Shown: positions 1 through 9,057, counted from the stretch's first letter. The stretch is 64,000 nt of DNA from Aliirhizobium smilacinae (GCF_006335145.1 NZ_VDMN01000001.1:806001-870000); one strand, 5' to 3'. Numbers and translations: made by a program. Notes: generated from the letters alone by a model not told the origin.

Positions 1-1
1 G

Positions 2-1000
2 GACATGAGCGGTGCCCCGATGTATTTCGCGGTGTCGATTTTCCTGGCGCTGAGTTCGGTGTTTTATGCCGCGATCATCGAAGACGATCCTGCCCGGTTC
101 GAACTGATCTTCCGCGTCTGGGTGGTTGCGGCAATTATCACCGCGATTCTGGGCATTCTAGGCTATTTCAACGCCTTTCCGGGCTCGCATGTCTTTACCC
201 GGTATGACCGGGCCATGGGCGCGTTTCAGGACCCGAACGTATTCGGCCCCTTTCTTGTGGCCCCGATCCTTTACATGCTCTACCGGCTGCTGACGGGCCG
301 TATCCTGATGGCGCCGTTGCTGATCGCCGGTATCCTCGTGCTGGTTCTGGGCGTATTCCTCTCCTTTTCGCGCGCAGCATGGGGCCTGCTGTTCTTCAGC
401 GGCATTGCCCTCGTCATCGTCATGCTGCTGAAAGAACGAACGACCACCTTTCGGCTGAAGATCCTGACGATCTCGGCCATCGCAGCACTGGCGCTCATTC
501 TCGCCTTGGTGATCGCGCTTCAGATCCCACAGATCTCCGACCTCTTCACCAACCGCGCCCGGCTTGTGCAGGAATATGACGGCGCCAGGCTGGGCCGTTT
601 CGAACGGCACAAGATCGGCTTCCTGATGGCGATGGAGCGGCCGCTTGGCTTAGGTCCCATGGCGTTCGGCAAGATTTATGGAGAGGACGAGCATAATATC
701 TGGCTGAAGTCGCTGACGACCTATGGGTGGCTAGGCGCTGTGACCTATCAGATCATGATCTGGTCGACGATCTGGATGGGTTTTCGCTATTTGTTGCGGG
801 AAAGACCATGGCAGCCTTATCTGATGATTGCCTGGGTGATGATCCTCGGACATGCACTTATCGGCAACGTGATCGACACCGATCACTGGCGGCATTTCTA
901 CCTGCTTCTCGGGCTGCTGTGGGGCTGCTACGCGCTCGAGCATCGTTATATGCGCAGGCAACGCGCCGAAGCGGCAATGGTCACCTCCGGAGCCGCTTGA
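2..1000 (+). CDS. O-antigen ligase-like polytopic membrane protein, 5' end cut off by the window
   Basis: The frame is open to the left edge, so the first ATG at position 5 may be internal and the gene is probably truncated. The visible 331 residues are highly hydrophobic with several membrane spans (near residues 5-25, 38-58, 80-92, 98-122, 125-142, 155-175 and 235-300). Family knowledge: O-antigen ligase / Wzy_C proteins are inner-membrane glycan ligases or polymerases with a large periplasmic loop. The pattern FSRAAW around residue 121 and the segment near GARLGRFERH followed by PLGLGP resemble that Wzy_C region. Its exact glycan substrate (LPS O-antigen or exopolysaccharide, as in ExoQ) cannot be told. 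It ends 30 bp before the XRE regulator. Confidence 0.72.
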   Translation, partial: DMSGAPMYFAVSIFLALSSVFYAAIIEDDPARFELIFRVWVVAAIITAILGILGYFNAFPGSHVFTRYDRAMGAFQDPNVFGPFLVAPILYMLYRLLTGRILMAPLLIAGILVLVLGVFLSFSRAAWGLLFFSGIALVIVMLLKERTTTFRLKILTISAIAALALILALVIALQIPQISDLFTNRARLVQEYDGARLGRFERHKIGFLMAMERPLGLGPMAFGKIYGEDEHNIWLKSLTTYGWLGAVTYQIMIWSTIWMGFRYLLRERPWQPYLMIAWVMILGHALIGNVIDTDHWRHFYLLLGLLWGCYALEHRYMRRQRAEAAMVTSGAA

Positions 1001-1030
1001 CTTCGGCCGGAACCATTCCAAATCATAAAG

Positions 1031-1321
1031 ATGCTTACCACATCACAGTTGCGCGCTGCCCGAGCGCTGATCGGGATTTCGATAGAAGACCTCGCTGAAG
1101 CGGCAGGGATCGCCGCCGAGACCCTTCGCGATGCGGAAACTTCCGCCGGCAATGCCGATCCGGAACTTGCCGAGAAACTGAAACGCGTGTTTGAATCCCG
1201 CGGCGTCGTCTTTGTCGCCGCCGGTCAGCATGATGCGTCGGGGCCGGGAGTGAGGTTGCATTCGCAGCCGCCGGACGAAGGTATCAGACCGCAAAATCTG
1301 AATGCGACGAATGACGATTAA
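1031..1321 (+). CDS. small XRE-type helix-turn-helix regulator
   Basis: This 96-residue protein begins with a Cro/C1-type HTH: residues 5-45 read as helices containing LRAARALIG, IEDLAEAAGI and ETLRDAE, the usual pattern of an XRE domain. A segment with RGVVFVAAG (about 66-74) follows, typical of small rhizobial XRE proteins that carry only the DNA-binding domain plus a short tail. The polar C-terminus has no recognisable domain. It lies 30 bp after the ligase-like gene and 71 bp before a tiny membrane protein on the same strand, so co-transcription is possible. Target genes are unknown. The ATG at 1031 is the only good start. Confidence 0.75.
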   Translation: MLTTSQLRAARALIGISIEDLAEAAGIAAETLRDAETSAGNADPELAEKLKRVFESRGVVFVAAGQHDASGPGVRLHSQPPDEGIRPQNLNATNDD

Positions 1322-1392
1322 ATTCTTCGAATTCACCGGAACCATTTGACTTCCCACGCGTTTATCCGCCGCAATCAATATCGGGGACACGT

Positions 1393-1542
1393 ATGGCTCG
1401 CAGTAATAACCTCTACCTTCTCATCGGCGCACTGATCGTGGTCGTCGCAGGCTTAAGCTTCTACGTCTATCGGGAAGAAACAAAGCCTGAAGGTGTTTCC
1501 ATCAGCATCGGTGAAAATGGCGTGCAGGTAAAAGAACAATAA
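1393..1542 (+). CDS. 49-residue single-span membrane protein
   Basis: A short open frame starting ATG GCT CGC and ending TAA. The product has a polar N-terminus, one clear transmembrane helix (about residues 7-26: LYLLIGALIVVVAGLSFYVY), then a charged tail with REETKPEG and a C-terminal VSISIGENGVQVKEQ strand-like segment. The arrangement suggests a bitopic inner-membrane protein with a short tail. No function can be named. Codon use has the C/G third-position bias of neighbouring genes, which supports it being real. No strong Shine-Dalgarno motif is visible (only GGGGA about 6 bases upstream). Confidence 0.6.
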   Translation: MARSNNLYLLIGALIVVVAGLSFYVYREETKPEGVSISIGENGVQVKEQ

Positions 1543-1634
1543 AAGTAAAATTGCGCATATAAACTTAACTACAAAAGCGCATACTTAATTCAAATTGCCT
1601 TTAGCAAAGTCTCTGAACACGAAGAGGGGTTCAC

Positions 1635-1823
1635 ATGACATCGCATCTCAGCATTGCTGAAATTGAAGAGAAGGGCTTGCGGAAGGTCTGGAGCGTGGCG
1701 GATTTTGCCCGACGCTATCGCCTCGACACCGAGGAAGAAACCAGGCTTCTCAAGCTTCTCGGCCCTTTCGCAACGCAGCAGGAATTGCTGATGAATGCCA
1801 GCCGGGCACCACGCTTCCGCTAA
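1635..1823 (+). CDS. small conserved-looking protein of unknown function
   Basis: A 62-residue soluble protein with helix-forming character, including KGLRKVWSVADFARRYRLD and EEETRLLKLLGPFATQQELL. The middle resembles the HTH-like small proteins of unknown function found in Rhizobiaceae, but I recognise no named family. An AGAGGGG ribosome-binding motif lies about 6 bases before the ATG, which supports translation. It stands alone, between an AT-rich leader (1543-1634) and a 184-bp non-coding stretch. No membrane span or signal peptide. Confidence 0.55.
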   Translation: MTSHLSIAEIEEKGLRKVWSVADFARRYRLDTEEETRLLKLLGPFATQQELLMNASRAPRFR

Positions 1824-2007
1824 AATTATCGCCGCTATCTTGAGATAGCACTCCGCGCCGAGTGCTTCTCCTTCCGCATGGAATGCTTTCCCTATACTTC
1901 AGCTCAAATCCATCCTGTCGCGGAACCTTTCAGTCCGTCGCCGGGTTACATTCTTGTGACTATATTAATGGTGCACGACATAGCGACGTCGGCGCGGAGG
2001 AGAAAAG

Positions 2008-2352
2008 GTGTTCAAGATGGCATCGAAAATCGGGCTCATGGCAGCCCTATCTATTGCAGCGTCTTCGGTATTCGTGATGCCGGCTGCCGCCCAGGATGTA
2101 GAACTGCGCATTGGTCCGGATGGCGTGCGCCCGGTCATTCGAGATCGCGACAGAGATCGTGATCGCGATCGTTACAGCGAAAGGGGTCGCGGATGCAGCC
2201 CGGGAGAAGCTCGCGCTGCGGCTCGCAACGAAGGCCTGCGTCGTCCCGAAGTCGTTCGAGAGACCTCCCGTAGCGTTACCGTCGAAGGCATGACGCGCCG
2301 CGGCCCCGATCGGATTACGTTTGCCAAACGTCGCGGTTGCCCGATCATCTGA
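2008..2352 (+). CDS. secreted basic protein with an Arg-Asp repeat
   Basis: The gene is read from GTG 2008, because GGAGG at 1996-2000 is 7 bases from it and 16 from the in-frame ATG at 2017. Residues 1-28 form a signal peptide ending PAAAQ, so the mature protein is about 86 residues and probably periplasmic. Residues 45-56 are a run of alternating Arg and Asp, followed by RYSERGRGCSPGEA. Two cysteines (near residues 63 and 111) could form a disulfide. The Arg-Asp run is encoded by repetitive GATCG units, so it may vary in length between strains. The function is unknown. A hairpin terminator follows at 2377. Confidence 0.65.
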   Translation: MFKMASKIGLMAALSIAASSVFVMPAAAQDVELRIGPDGVRPVIRDRDRDRDRDRYSERGRGCSPGEARAAARNEGLRRPEVVRETSRSVTVEGMTRRGPDRITFAKRRGCPII

Positions 2353-2376
2353 TACAGGCCGACACCGAGAGATCCG

Positions 2377-2413
2377 GTCCTGCCGCGCGATGAGAGCCCG
2401 GCAGGACTTTTTC
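2377..2413 (+). terminator. rho-independent terminator of the Arg-Asp protein gene
   Basis: GTCCTGCC (2377-2384) pairs with GGCAGGAC (2400-2407), followed directly by TTTTTC. It lies 24 bp after the stop codon of the upstream gene. Confidence 0.75.
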
Positions 2414-2505
2414 GTTGGATGATGTGCAAGCAGCGGCCTTATCAGGATTTTTCGCTTGCGCCGGCAATGTCATCCCAGTATGGAAAACATGCTCTCGAAG
2501 CAGGT

Positions 2506-2582
<77 letters not shown>

Positions 2583-2653
2583 ATTATTTCCCCCGCTGAA
2601 TTCCAGTTACGAAATGCCTTGGCACCTGCGATCCGCATGAGGTCTTGTCAACA

Positions 2654-3037
2654 ATGCCGATCGCACTCCCAAAACTCCTGTTCTTCTGTGCACTGTCTTT
2701 ATTCATTTCGTCAGCAAGCCTTGCTGCCGATCTCGGACATGGCGAGCGCGTGTTCAAAGTCTGCGCCCCCTGCCATGTGATCGACAGCGATATGAACAAG
2801 ATCGGCCCCCACTTGAAGGGCGTGGTCGGAAGACCTGCCGGCAGTATTGGCGATTTCCGGTACTCCAAAGCGATGACGCAAGCTGGGGACGCCGGCCTGG
2901 TCTGGGACGACAAAACGCTTGCGGAGTTTCTCTCCAGCCCCAAGACGAAGGTGCCGAATACCAGCATGCGTTTCTGGGGACTATGGTTTCAGTCCGAGAT
3001 CGACGATCTGATCGCTTATCTCAAGGCCAATCCTTAA
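2654..3037 (+). CDS. periplasmic class I c-type cytochrome
   Basis: 127 residues: a signal peptide (about 1-24, ending SLAA), then one haem-binding CAPCH motif at Cys37, Cys40 and His41. Met105 in NTSMRF is the likely sixth iron ligand. The length and order (CxxCH early, distal Met late, C-terminal helix IDDLIAYLK) are those of small soluble cytochromes of the c2/c550 type that carry electrons between the bc1 complex and oxidases. ATG 2654 is chosen over TTG 2645, because the GAGG at 2639-2642 is 11 bases from the former and only 2 from the latter. It is not in an oxidase operon here, so its redox partner is open. Confidence 0.9.
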   Translation: MPIALPKLLFFCALSLFISSASLAADLGHGERVFKVCAPCHVIDSDMNKIGPHLKGVVGRPAGSIGDFRYSKAMTQAGDAGLVWDDKTLAEFLSSPKTKVPNTSMRFWGLWFQSEIDDLIAYLKANP

Positions 3038-3054
3038 AACCCCTCCCCTATTTT

Positions 3055-3087
3055 AAAAAAATGCCGCCCCGAAATCCGGAGCGGCAT
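3055..3087 (-). terminator. terminator of the BA14K-like gene
   Basis: On the minus strand, ATGCCGC and GCGGCAT (3061-3067 / 3081-3087) form the stem with one internal mismatch further in, followed by seven T. It sits in the 76-bp space between convergent genes. Confidence 0.75.
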
Positions 3088-3113
3088 AATCGATCAGATA
3101 AAGATCAGCCTCA

Positions 3114-3593
3114 TCAATAGGGCGAGTAGCACTGCTGGCGTGGGCCATTATAGGGCTGGAACGTATTGTCATAGGCTCGGTACGAGCGGTAGCGGGCGTA
3201 GCACCAGTTAGCATGGCTGTTGCCGCCGACATAACGGCGCGGCGGCGGTGCATAACGCGGCTGAGCAAGCGCGCCGCCGATGATGGCGCCGGCTGCCAAT
3301 CCGCCGATAATCGCACCGGCATTCGAGCCGTGATGACGATCCCGACGCCAACGACGGTCGCCATACCGTCTGTCGTCGCGCCAGCGGCGGTCGTCACGCC
3401 AGCGGCGACCATCGTCGCGATAATAACGGGGGCTGCTGCGGCGCCAATCAGGACGTCCATCGCGCCATTGTACCATTTCTACAGGCTGCGACGTCTGTAC
3501 CGTTGGGGCGCTTGCCGTTGGAAATGCCTGTGCCGGTGCTACACCAGAAAAGGCGGTGATTGCCGATACCAGGATTATTGCAAGTTTCTTCAT
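3114..3593 (-). CDS. BA14K-like basic secreted protein
   Basis: 159 residues. The start is the ATG at 3593, preceded by GAGGAGAATGAA; the open frame continues upstream but without a ribosome-binding site. A signal peptide covers residues 1-23 (ending PAQA). Residues about 43-86 are an Arg/Asp/Trp-rich region with repeated WRDDRR units. A glycine/alanine-rich hydrophobic segment ([18 protein letters not shown]) comes next, like a glycine-zipper membrane element. The C-terminal part ([26 protein letters not shown]) is the sequence type of the Brucella BA14K immunoreactive protein family, whose role is uncertain (lectin-like activity has been reported). The two C-terminal cysteines probably pair. 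Confidence 0.82.
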   Translation of the reverse strand: MKKLAIILVSAITAFSGVAPAQAFPTASAPTVQTSQPVEMVQWRDGRPDWRRSSPRYYRDDGRRWRDDRRWRDDRRYGDRRWRRDRHHGSNAGAIIGGLAAGAIIGGALAQPRYAPPPRRYVGGNSHANWCYARYRSYRAYDNTFQPYNGPRQQCYSPY

Positions 3594-3709
3594 TTCATTC
3601 TCCTCGGAATGTCTCCCTGAGGTAAATGATGTGATTTGCGCGCTGAACCAGAGGTGAACGGTAAAAATCCGGTGATCACAGATCGGTGTAGTGTCGGTTT
3701 TCGATGCGG

Positions 3710-4252
3710 TTAGCGAACCTGATCGAGCAGTCGCTTGCATTCCAGGAGATCGAACAGTGCCTCCTGCAGCAACGCCCTGTCCTCCTTGCCGACGCTCGAT
3801 TTTCCGATCGACACTTCCAGCCCGCCCTCGTCGCTGGACGAACCGAAGCCGAAAAAGCGACCGCTGGGCTTCACCTTCGGGCGGCCCAGAACCTGGTCCT
3901 CTTCGGAAGAACTGACCTTCGGTTCCGCATGCTTTTCGCCGCTGGAGGCGATAATCGCGTCCATGGTGGCCATATCACCCGATGCGATGGCGGCAACGAA
4001 CTTGTTGCCGTTCGTCTTCAGAAGCTTCTGGACGCCTCTGATCGTATAACCGTGATCGTATAACAGATGACGGATGCCTTTCAGAAGCTCGACGTCTTCC
4101 GGGCGGTAATAACGCCGGCCGCCGCCACGTTTCATCGGTTTGATCTGAGTGAAACGGGTTTCCCAGAAACGCAACACGTGCTGCGGCAGATCGAGATCAT
4201 CCGCCACCTCGCTGATGGTGCGAAATGCATCCGGGCTCTTGTCCACGCTCAA
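3710..4252 (-). CDS. MerR-family transcriptional regulator
   Basis: 180 residues. The N-terminal winged helix-turn-helix (about 10-78) shows the MerR signature: [20 protein letters not shown], then [15 protein letters not shown] and a dimerisation helix starting near [10 protein letters not shown]. No cysteines suited to metal sensing are present in the C-terminal part, which is charged, low in complexity and probably flexible, so it is not a CueR/ZntR-type metal sensor. It lies 234 bp downstream of ihfA on the same strand, a conserved rhizobial neighbourhood. The inducer is unknown. Confidence 0.88.
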   Translation of the reverse strand: MSVDKSPDAFRTISEVADDLDLPQHVLRFWETRFTQIKPMKRGGGRRYYRPEDVELLKGIRHLLYDHGYTIRGVQKLLKTNGNKFVAAIASGDMATMDAIIASSGEKHAEPKVSSSEEDQVLGRPKVKPSGRFFGFGSSSDEGGLEVSIGKSSVGKEDRALLQEALFDLLECKRLLDQVR

Positions 4253-4486
4253 ACCTCCAGACAGCGGCTTTGAAGCCTACCTACGGCGCAGAACCGGGCG
4301 TCAGATCTGGCGCGAAAACGACTCTGCAGCACATCATAATCTACGCATCGCGTATTCGGAACATCGATTCCGATGTCCAGCGCGATACACGAGACTACGC
4401 CCTGATTCCCACTTATCTCAATGGGTTGAGGCCGAAGATTCAAGCATGTTCACAGGAATGAGGTAAAATACGGGCTCGCCGCAGGC

Positions 4487-4825
4487 TTAAGCGACCGGAG
4501 CCGCAGACTTCTGCTTGGCCTTGCGGCTGGTGTGGGACTTCAAGATCCGCTGCTTCAGAACATTGGAGGCCTTGAAGGTCATGACCCGACGCGGAGAAAT
4601 CGGCACTTCTTCGCCCGTCTTGGGATTGCGTCCGATCCGCTCGTTTTTCGACCGGACCTGGAAGGTCGCAAAAGAGGAGAGCTTGACGACCTCGCCGCGA
4701 ATAATCGCGTTGCAGATTTCGTCGATCACCGTCTCGACGAGCTCGGCAGATTCAGTCCGAGAGAGCCCAACCTTGCGAAACACCGATTCCGCCAAGTCTG
4801 CACGCGTCACTGTCTTTCCGGCCAT
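4487..4825 (-). CDS. ihfA: integration host factor alpha subunit
   Basis: 112 residues, the usual length. It shows the HU/IHF fold: the N-terminal helices [17 protein letters not shown] and [13 protein letters not shown], the beta strands with [22 protein letters not shown], and the tip motif [12 protein letters not shown] that bends DNA through its proline. ARRVxxFKAS-type residues are present as [11 protein letters not shown]. With IhfB (encoded elsewhere) it forms the nucleoid-associated protein that sharply bends DNA for sigma-54 promoters, replication and recombination. It is the fifth gene of the minus-strand run from the bc1 chaperone, 118 bp after fabH. Confidence 0.95.
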   Translation of the reverse strand: MAGKTVTRADLAESVFRKVGLSRTESAELVETVIDEICNAIIRGEVVKLSSFATFQVRSKNERIGRNPKTGEEVPISPRRVMTFKASNVLKQRILKSHTSRKAKQKSAAPVA

Positions 4826-4943
4826 GATCCCCGCCCAGTTTGCAAATTGATCTCGTCAAAGCCAACTAAGACTATTTTGCTTGGCGACTAGGGTCAAGCA
4901 CCTGTCGCCAATCAGCTATTTGTTCCAGATGACCGTGGCGCGC

Positions 4944-5915
4944 TTACCACCGAACGAGAACGGAACCCCAGGTGAAGCCGCCGCCCATTGCTTCGAGCAT
5001 GACGAGATCGCCTTTCTTGATCCGGCCATCGGCACAGGCGACGGAAAGCGCCAGCGGGATCGATGCCGCGGAGGTATTTCCGTGCAGATCGACCGTCACC
5101 ACCACTTTTTCCGGCGGAATGCTGAGCTTCTTCGCCGATGCGTCGATGATGCGGCGGTTTGCCTGGTGCGGGACCAGCCAGTCGATATCCTCGGCGGTCG
5201 TTCCGGTTGCCTCGAATGCACCCTCGATCACGTCGGTAATCATCGCGACTGCATGCTTGAAAACCTCGCGGCCTTCCATGCGCAGGTGACCGACGGTTCC
5301 GGTCGAGGACGGACCACCATCGACATAGAGCTTCTCCTTGTGGGAGCCGTCTGAGCGCAGCTTGGCCGTGAGGATGCCGCGATCGCTCGTGGTCCCCTCA
5401 CCCTCCTGCGCCTCCAACACGACGGCGCCTGCGCCATCACCGAAAAGTACGCAGGTGGTGCGGTCCTTCCAATCGAGAATGCGCGAGAATGTTTCTGCGC
5501 CGATGACCAGCGCGCGCCGCGCCATGCCGCCACGGATGTGCAGATCCGCCGTCGCCATCGCATAAACGAAACCGGTACAGACAGCCTGCATGTCGAAGGC
5601 ATAACCGTGATTCATGCCAAGCCGACGCTGGATGTCGACCGCGGTCGCGGGAAAAGTGTTATCCGGCGTCGATGTGGCAACCAGAACAAGATCGATATCG
5701 TCAGGTGTCAGGCCAGCGTTGGCGAGTGCTGCTCTTGCCGCCTGTTCCCCGAGGGATGCCGTCGTCTCGTTTTCACCGGCGATGTAGCGCTGCGTGATGC
5801 CCGTACGCTGCACGATCCATTCATCGGTCGTATCGACGATGCTTTCCAGATCCCGGTTGGTCATCACCCGCTTCGGGAGCGCCGCCCCATAACCGCATAC
5901 TACTGATCGGATCAT
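4944..5915 (-). CDS. fabH: beta-ketoacyl-ACP synthase III
   Basis: 323 residues from ATG 5915; a TTG two codons upstream is a weaker alternative. FabH starts type II fatty acid synthesis by condensing an acyl-CoA with malonyl-ACP. The catalytic triad is visible: Cys113 in AVCTGF, His in VPHQAN (about 250) and Asn in HGNTSAAS (about 280). Glycine-rich GDGAGAVVL and the C-terminal [15 protein letters not shown] are typical. Only 19 bp separate it from plsX upstream, and the pair is conserved in most bacteria, linking initiation of fatty acid and phospholipid synthesis. Confidence 0.97.
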   Translation of the reverse strand: MIRSVVCGYGAALPKRVMTNRDLESIVDTTDEWIVQRTGITQRYIAGENETTASLGEQAARAALANAGLTPDDIDLVLVATSTPDNTFPATAVDIQRRLGMNHGYAFDMQAVCTGFVYAMATADLHIRGGMARRALVIGAETFSRILDWKDRTTCVLFGDGAGAVVLEAQEGEGTTSDRGILTAKLRSDGSHKEKLYVDGGPSSTGTVGHLRMEGREVFKHAVAMITDVIEGAFEATGTTAEDIDWLVPHQANRRIIDASAKKLSIPPEKVVVTVDLHGNTSAASIPLALSVACADGRIKKGDLVMLEAMGGGFTWGSVLVRW

Positions 5916-5934
5916 TCTCAATCACATCCTGTCG

Positions 5935-6981
5935 TCATGCAGCTTCAGGACCAGCCGGAGGCTGGTGCTTGGCATGGTAAAGTGTCAAATCCTGCGAGAT
6001 CTTCGCATTCAGGTCATTGCGTGCCATGTCGTAAGCAACGTCTATCGCTGCCGCGAAGCCATCGGCACTGGCACCGCCATGGCTCTTGATGACGATGCCG
6101 TTCAAGCCTAAGAATACGCCGCCATTGACCTTGTTTGGGTCCATTTTCTCGCGCAACCGGTCGAATGCGGGCTTGGCCAGAAGATAACCGATCTTGGCGA
6201 GAAGCGTGCGCGACATCGATTCGCGCAGCAGCGTGGCGATCTGGCGGGCCGTGCCTTCGGCAGTCTTTAGCGCGATATTGCCGGTGAACCCTTCGGTCAC
6301 CACGACATCGACCGTGCCCCTGCCGATATCGTCGCCCTCGACGAAACCCTGATAGGCAATTGTCGGATGGTTGGCCTCACGGAGCAACCGACCAGCTTCC
6401 TTGACATCCTCCTGTCCCTTTATCTCTTCGACGCCGACATTGAGGAGACCAACGGTCGGGCGCTCAATCTCGAACAGGGCACGCGCCATGGCGCCGCCCA
6501 TCAGGGCGAAATCGAGAAGCTGCTGACTGTCGGCGCCGATCGTAGCGCCGATATCGAGCACGATGCTTTCGCCCTTGAGGGTCGGCCAGATGCCGGCGAT
6601 TGCCGGCCGTTCGATATTGGCCATCGTACGCAGACAGAATTTGGCCATGGCCATCAATGCACCGGTATTGCCGGCAGAAACGGCAACGTCCGCCTCCCCC
6701 AGCTTCACGGCCTCGATCGTACGCCACATTGATGAAACGTAACGACCACGCCGCAGCGCAGCGCTCGGCTTTTCGTCCATGGTCACTGCGACTTCACATT
6801 CGTGAAAGACAGAGCGCTGCCGCAGTTTCGGATATTTGGCGAGCCATGGCTCGCACTCAGCCTTCAAGCCATAGATGATAAAGGTCGCATCGGGGTGCCT
6901 GTCGAGAGCCTTTGCGGCACCGGGTATGACAACCTCGGGACCGAAATCACCCCCCATGGCATCCACAGAAATTCTGATCAC
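5935..6981 (-). CDS. plsX: phosphate acyltransferase PlsX
   Basis: 348 residues. PlsX converts acyl-ACP and phosphate to acyl-phosphate, the donor for PlsY in phosphatidic acid synthesis, as a peripheral membrane enzyme. The N-terminal [12 protein letters not shown] is its hallmark, and the [21 protein letters not shown] and [15 protein letters not shown] segments are also characteristic. It sits between yceD (146 bp upstream) and fabH (19 bp downstream) on the minus strand. The ATG at 6981 fits the family start exactly. Confidence 0.97.
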   Translation of the reverse strand: MIRISVDAMGGDFGPEVVIPGAAKALDRHPDATFIIYGLKAECEPWLAKYPKLRQRSVFHECEVAVTMDEKPSAALRRGRYVSSMWRTIEAVKLGEADVAVSAGNTGALMAMAKFCLRTMANIERPAIAGIWPTLKGESIVLDIGATIGADSQQLLDFALMGGAMARALFEIERPTVGLLNVGVEEIKGQEDVKEAGRLLREANHPTIAYQGFVEGDDIGRGTVDVVVTEGFTGNIALKTAEGTARQIATLLRESMSRTLLAKIGYLLAKPAFDRLREKMDPNKVNGGVFLGLNGIVIKSHGGASADGFAAAIDVAYDMARNDLNAKISQDLTLYHAKHQPPAGPEAA

Positions 6982-7127
6982 GCGTATCTGATCCTTATCT
7001 TCGACCGACCGGACCGGTCATTGAAACCCGTCCGGCTGTCGTCGCCAGCGTTCCGGCCATGCTCATGCTTGGCCCTGCTGGCGAAATCGTGGCCAAAATA
7101 TAGTTTTCGCCGCCGCATACAACAGGC

Positions 7128-7694
7128 CTAGTCCTTTTTCCAGTCCTTCAGCGCGGCGAAGGGATTCGGCCGGTCGTTCTTGCTGTCGGCAGAACTCTCG
7201 ATGTGATCATCAAATTCCACTCCAGACTTGCGTGGATAAGGATCAATCGCCAGTGCCGCAAACTCGGCAACGGCCTCGCCGATATCGATTGCGTCGCCTG
7301 CGAACTCCTCGGGAAGATCCGGCCCATCCGGATCAAGCACCATTTCGGCAGCATCCTTGGCGATGACGCGGGCAAGTTTCGAGCCTTCGGGCACAAAGAT
7401 CTGGTCGAATTGCTCGTCGATGCGCGATTCGACCGGTTCCAGCGTCACGACGCAGGCCTGGACAAGCTCCGCCTCGACCTGACCCTTGACCCGGACGCCG
7501 TCCTTTTTCCAACGCGACAGATAGACTTCGGCTTTCAGCGACTTCACTTCAAGCACCTGCCAGACCTCGGCAAGTCCTTTGCGCTCGCGATCATCTGCCG
7601 CAACCTTTACAGTCACCGGATTGGCGGAGATGTTTCCGACCTTGACCGGATAAGAAAATGGCGGCTTGGCCGCCGGGTTGTCATCGTTTGTCAT
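7128..7694 (-). CDS. YceD / DUF177 family protein
   Basis: 188 residues, soluble and acidic. The family is usually paired with rpmF and plsX and has been linked to 23S rRNA or fatty-acid-operon functions, without a settled biochemical role. The segments WQVLEVKSLKAEVYLSRW, GQVEAELVQACVVTLEPV and DPDGPDLPEEFAGDAIDIGEAVAEFAALAIDPYPR match the family layout; the GEAVAEFAALAIDPYPR block is its best-conserved part. It is followed by plsX with no rpmF between them. The 20-bp gap to the upstream chaperone gene indicates one operon. Confidence 0.88.
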   Translation of the reverse strand: MTNDDNPAAKPPFSYPVKVGNISANPVTVKVAADDRERKGLAEVWQVLEVKSLKAEVYLSRWKKDGVRVKGQVEAELVQACVVTLEPVESRIDEQFDQIFVPEGSKLARVIAKDAAEMVLDPDGPDLPEEFAGDAIDIGEAVAEFAALAIDPYPRKSGVEFDDHIESSADSKNDRPNPFAALKDWKKD

Positions 7695-7714
7695 CTTTCC
7701 TCACTTCTCCCGCG

Positions 7715-8254
7715 TCAGCCAATCTCAGGCGTCGGGATAACCGCGTTGCCGCGGGCGATATCGTCTTCCGGAATTGCGGCAAGATGCCGCTCCGCCTCGG
7801 CCATCCATACGGCCAGCCGGCCCATGTCCGGCGCAGACTGGTTTTCCGGGTATATATTGCGGGCAAGGCTTCTTGCCAATTCATCCGTGTCGCCAGCGTC
7901 CAGTGCCCTGGCATAGGTCTCCAGCCGTCCGTAGAACATGCCCGCCAGTTTCTTCATCCGCTTCGGCACGCCCTGATCGCCGATCCCGAGTTCGCGGATC
8001 GAATGGTCTAGATCCTGGAAAAAGGCGTCGACGATCTCCTGCGCCAACTCCTGCCCGCTGGTTGCGGATTTCGCTGTGCGGCGAAAAAACAGGATCATCA
8101 CGATCGACAGCATCTCGTAGCGACCCATGACGGTGTCGGGCACGCCGAGATCGGTATAGAAAAAGGGAATGCGCGCGGCCGATGTCAAAGCCGCGTACTG
8201 CCGCTCGACAATGGCCTGATTGTGCTTTTTCTTTTTGAATAGCCCGAAGATCAT
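7715..8254 (-). CDS. ubiquinol-cytochrome c (bc1 complex) chaperone family protein
   Basis: 179 residues from ATG 8254, where the conserved start MIFGLFKKKKHNQ begins; the longer open frame upstream lacks family character. The domain (about residues 20-170) matches the ubiquinol-cytochrome c chaperone/CBP3-like family, which assists assembly of the cytochrome bc1 complex: it includes YTDLGVPDTVMGRYEMLSIVMIL, FFQDLDHSIRELGIGD and VPKRMKKLAGMFYGRLETY. First gene of the run leading to yceD, plsX, fabH, ihfA and merR. Divergent from bamE, with 251 bp between the two starts holding both promoters. Confidence 0.9.
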   Translation of the reverse strand: MIFGLFKKKKHNQAIVERQYAALTSAARIPFFYTDLGVPDTVMGRYEMLSIVMILFFRRTAKSATSGQELAQEIVDAFFQDLDHSIRELGIGDQGVPKRMKKLAGMFYGRLETYARALDAGDTDELARSLARNIYPENQSAPDMGRLAVWMAEAERHLAAIPEDDIARGNAVIPTPEIG

Positions 8255-8505
8255 CGATAAGTCCCGCGAATGACCGGGCCCAATGTTGCATGGAGACGAA
8301 AGCTGGTTTACCGAAGCAGGCGCGAATTGCAATGCCGTTCGGCCAGGGCCACAGACGGGATGCGATCGATCCGTAAAACGTTTGGCGTTGCAGGGTTCTC
8401 GTCCCCGGAATAGCCACAATGGTGATGAACAGCAGAAGTCCGGCCGATATGCCGGTCTCGTTTACCTGGGGGATCCCGTTGAAGAAGCGGACTGTCGAGT
8501 ACGGA

Positions 8506-8988
8506 ATGAATTTTCTGAATAAAACCGCCATCAGCCTGGTACTTGTCGCTTCCGTCACGGCCTCTGGCTGCACGTCGATGAATATCGGCGACACCATGTA
8601 TAACGGCTATGTGATCGACCAGAAGTCTCTCGAACTCATCCCGGAAGGGTCGAGCCGTGAACAGGTCTTGCTGACGATGGGCACACCATCGACGACGGCA
8701 ACGTTTGATTCGGAAGTGCTCTATTACATTTCCCAGCGACGCGAGCGCGCAGCCGCCTTCATGAAGCCAAAACTGGTCGAACAATCGGTTCTGGCAATCT
8801 ATCTCAGCAAGGACGGCACGGTCGCACGCAAGGCGAACTACACGCTCCAGGACGGCAAAGTGTTCGACACGATCTCGCGCACGACCCCGACCGGCGGGCG
8901 CGACCTGACCTTCCTGCAGCAGATTCTTTCCGGCGGAAGCGGTGCTGGCGCTGGTGCTGCCGCCATGCGCAGCTTGCTCAAGAACTAA
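8506..8988 (+). CDS. bamE: outer-membrane lipoprotein BamE (SmpA/OmlA family)
   Basis: 160 residues from ATG 8506. The N-terminal lipoprotein signal ends near SVTASGC, with Cys22 the probable lipidated residue. The SmpA/OmlA fold follows: GYVIDQKSLELIPEGSSREQVLLTMGTPST contains the usual G/P-rich turn of BamE. BamE is an accessory part of the BAM complex that inserts beta-barrel proteins into the outer membrane. The glycine/alanine-rich tail (GGSGAGAGAAA) is flexible. An upstream TTG (8479) is in frame but lacks a better ribosome-binding site. Confidence 0.9.
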   Translation: MNFLNKTAISLVLVASVTASGCTSMNIGDTMYNGYVIDQKSLELIPEGSSREQVLLTMGTPSTTATFDSEVLYYISQRRERAAAFMKPKLVEQSVLAIYLSKDGTVARKANYTLQDGKVFDTISRTTPTGGRDLTFLQQILSGGSGAGAGAAAMRSLLKN

Positions 8989-9004
8989 ACAGCCAATCGA
9001 ATAC

Positions 9005-9036
9005 AAAGAAGCCCGCGGAGCTCCGCGGGCTTCTTT
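9005..9036. terminator. bidirectional terminator between bamE and hppA
   Basis: A perfect 16 + 16 bp palindrome with centre at 9020/9021 and an A-rich left and T-rich right flank (AAAGAAGCCCGC ... GCGGGCTTCTTT). It sits between the ends of two convergent genes and can serve both strands. Confidence 0.88.
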
Positions 9037-9057
9037 CGTTTGCGTGATGCGGCGAAG

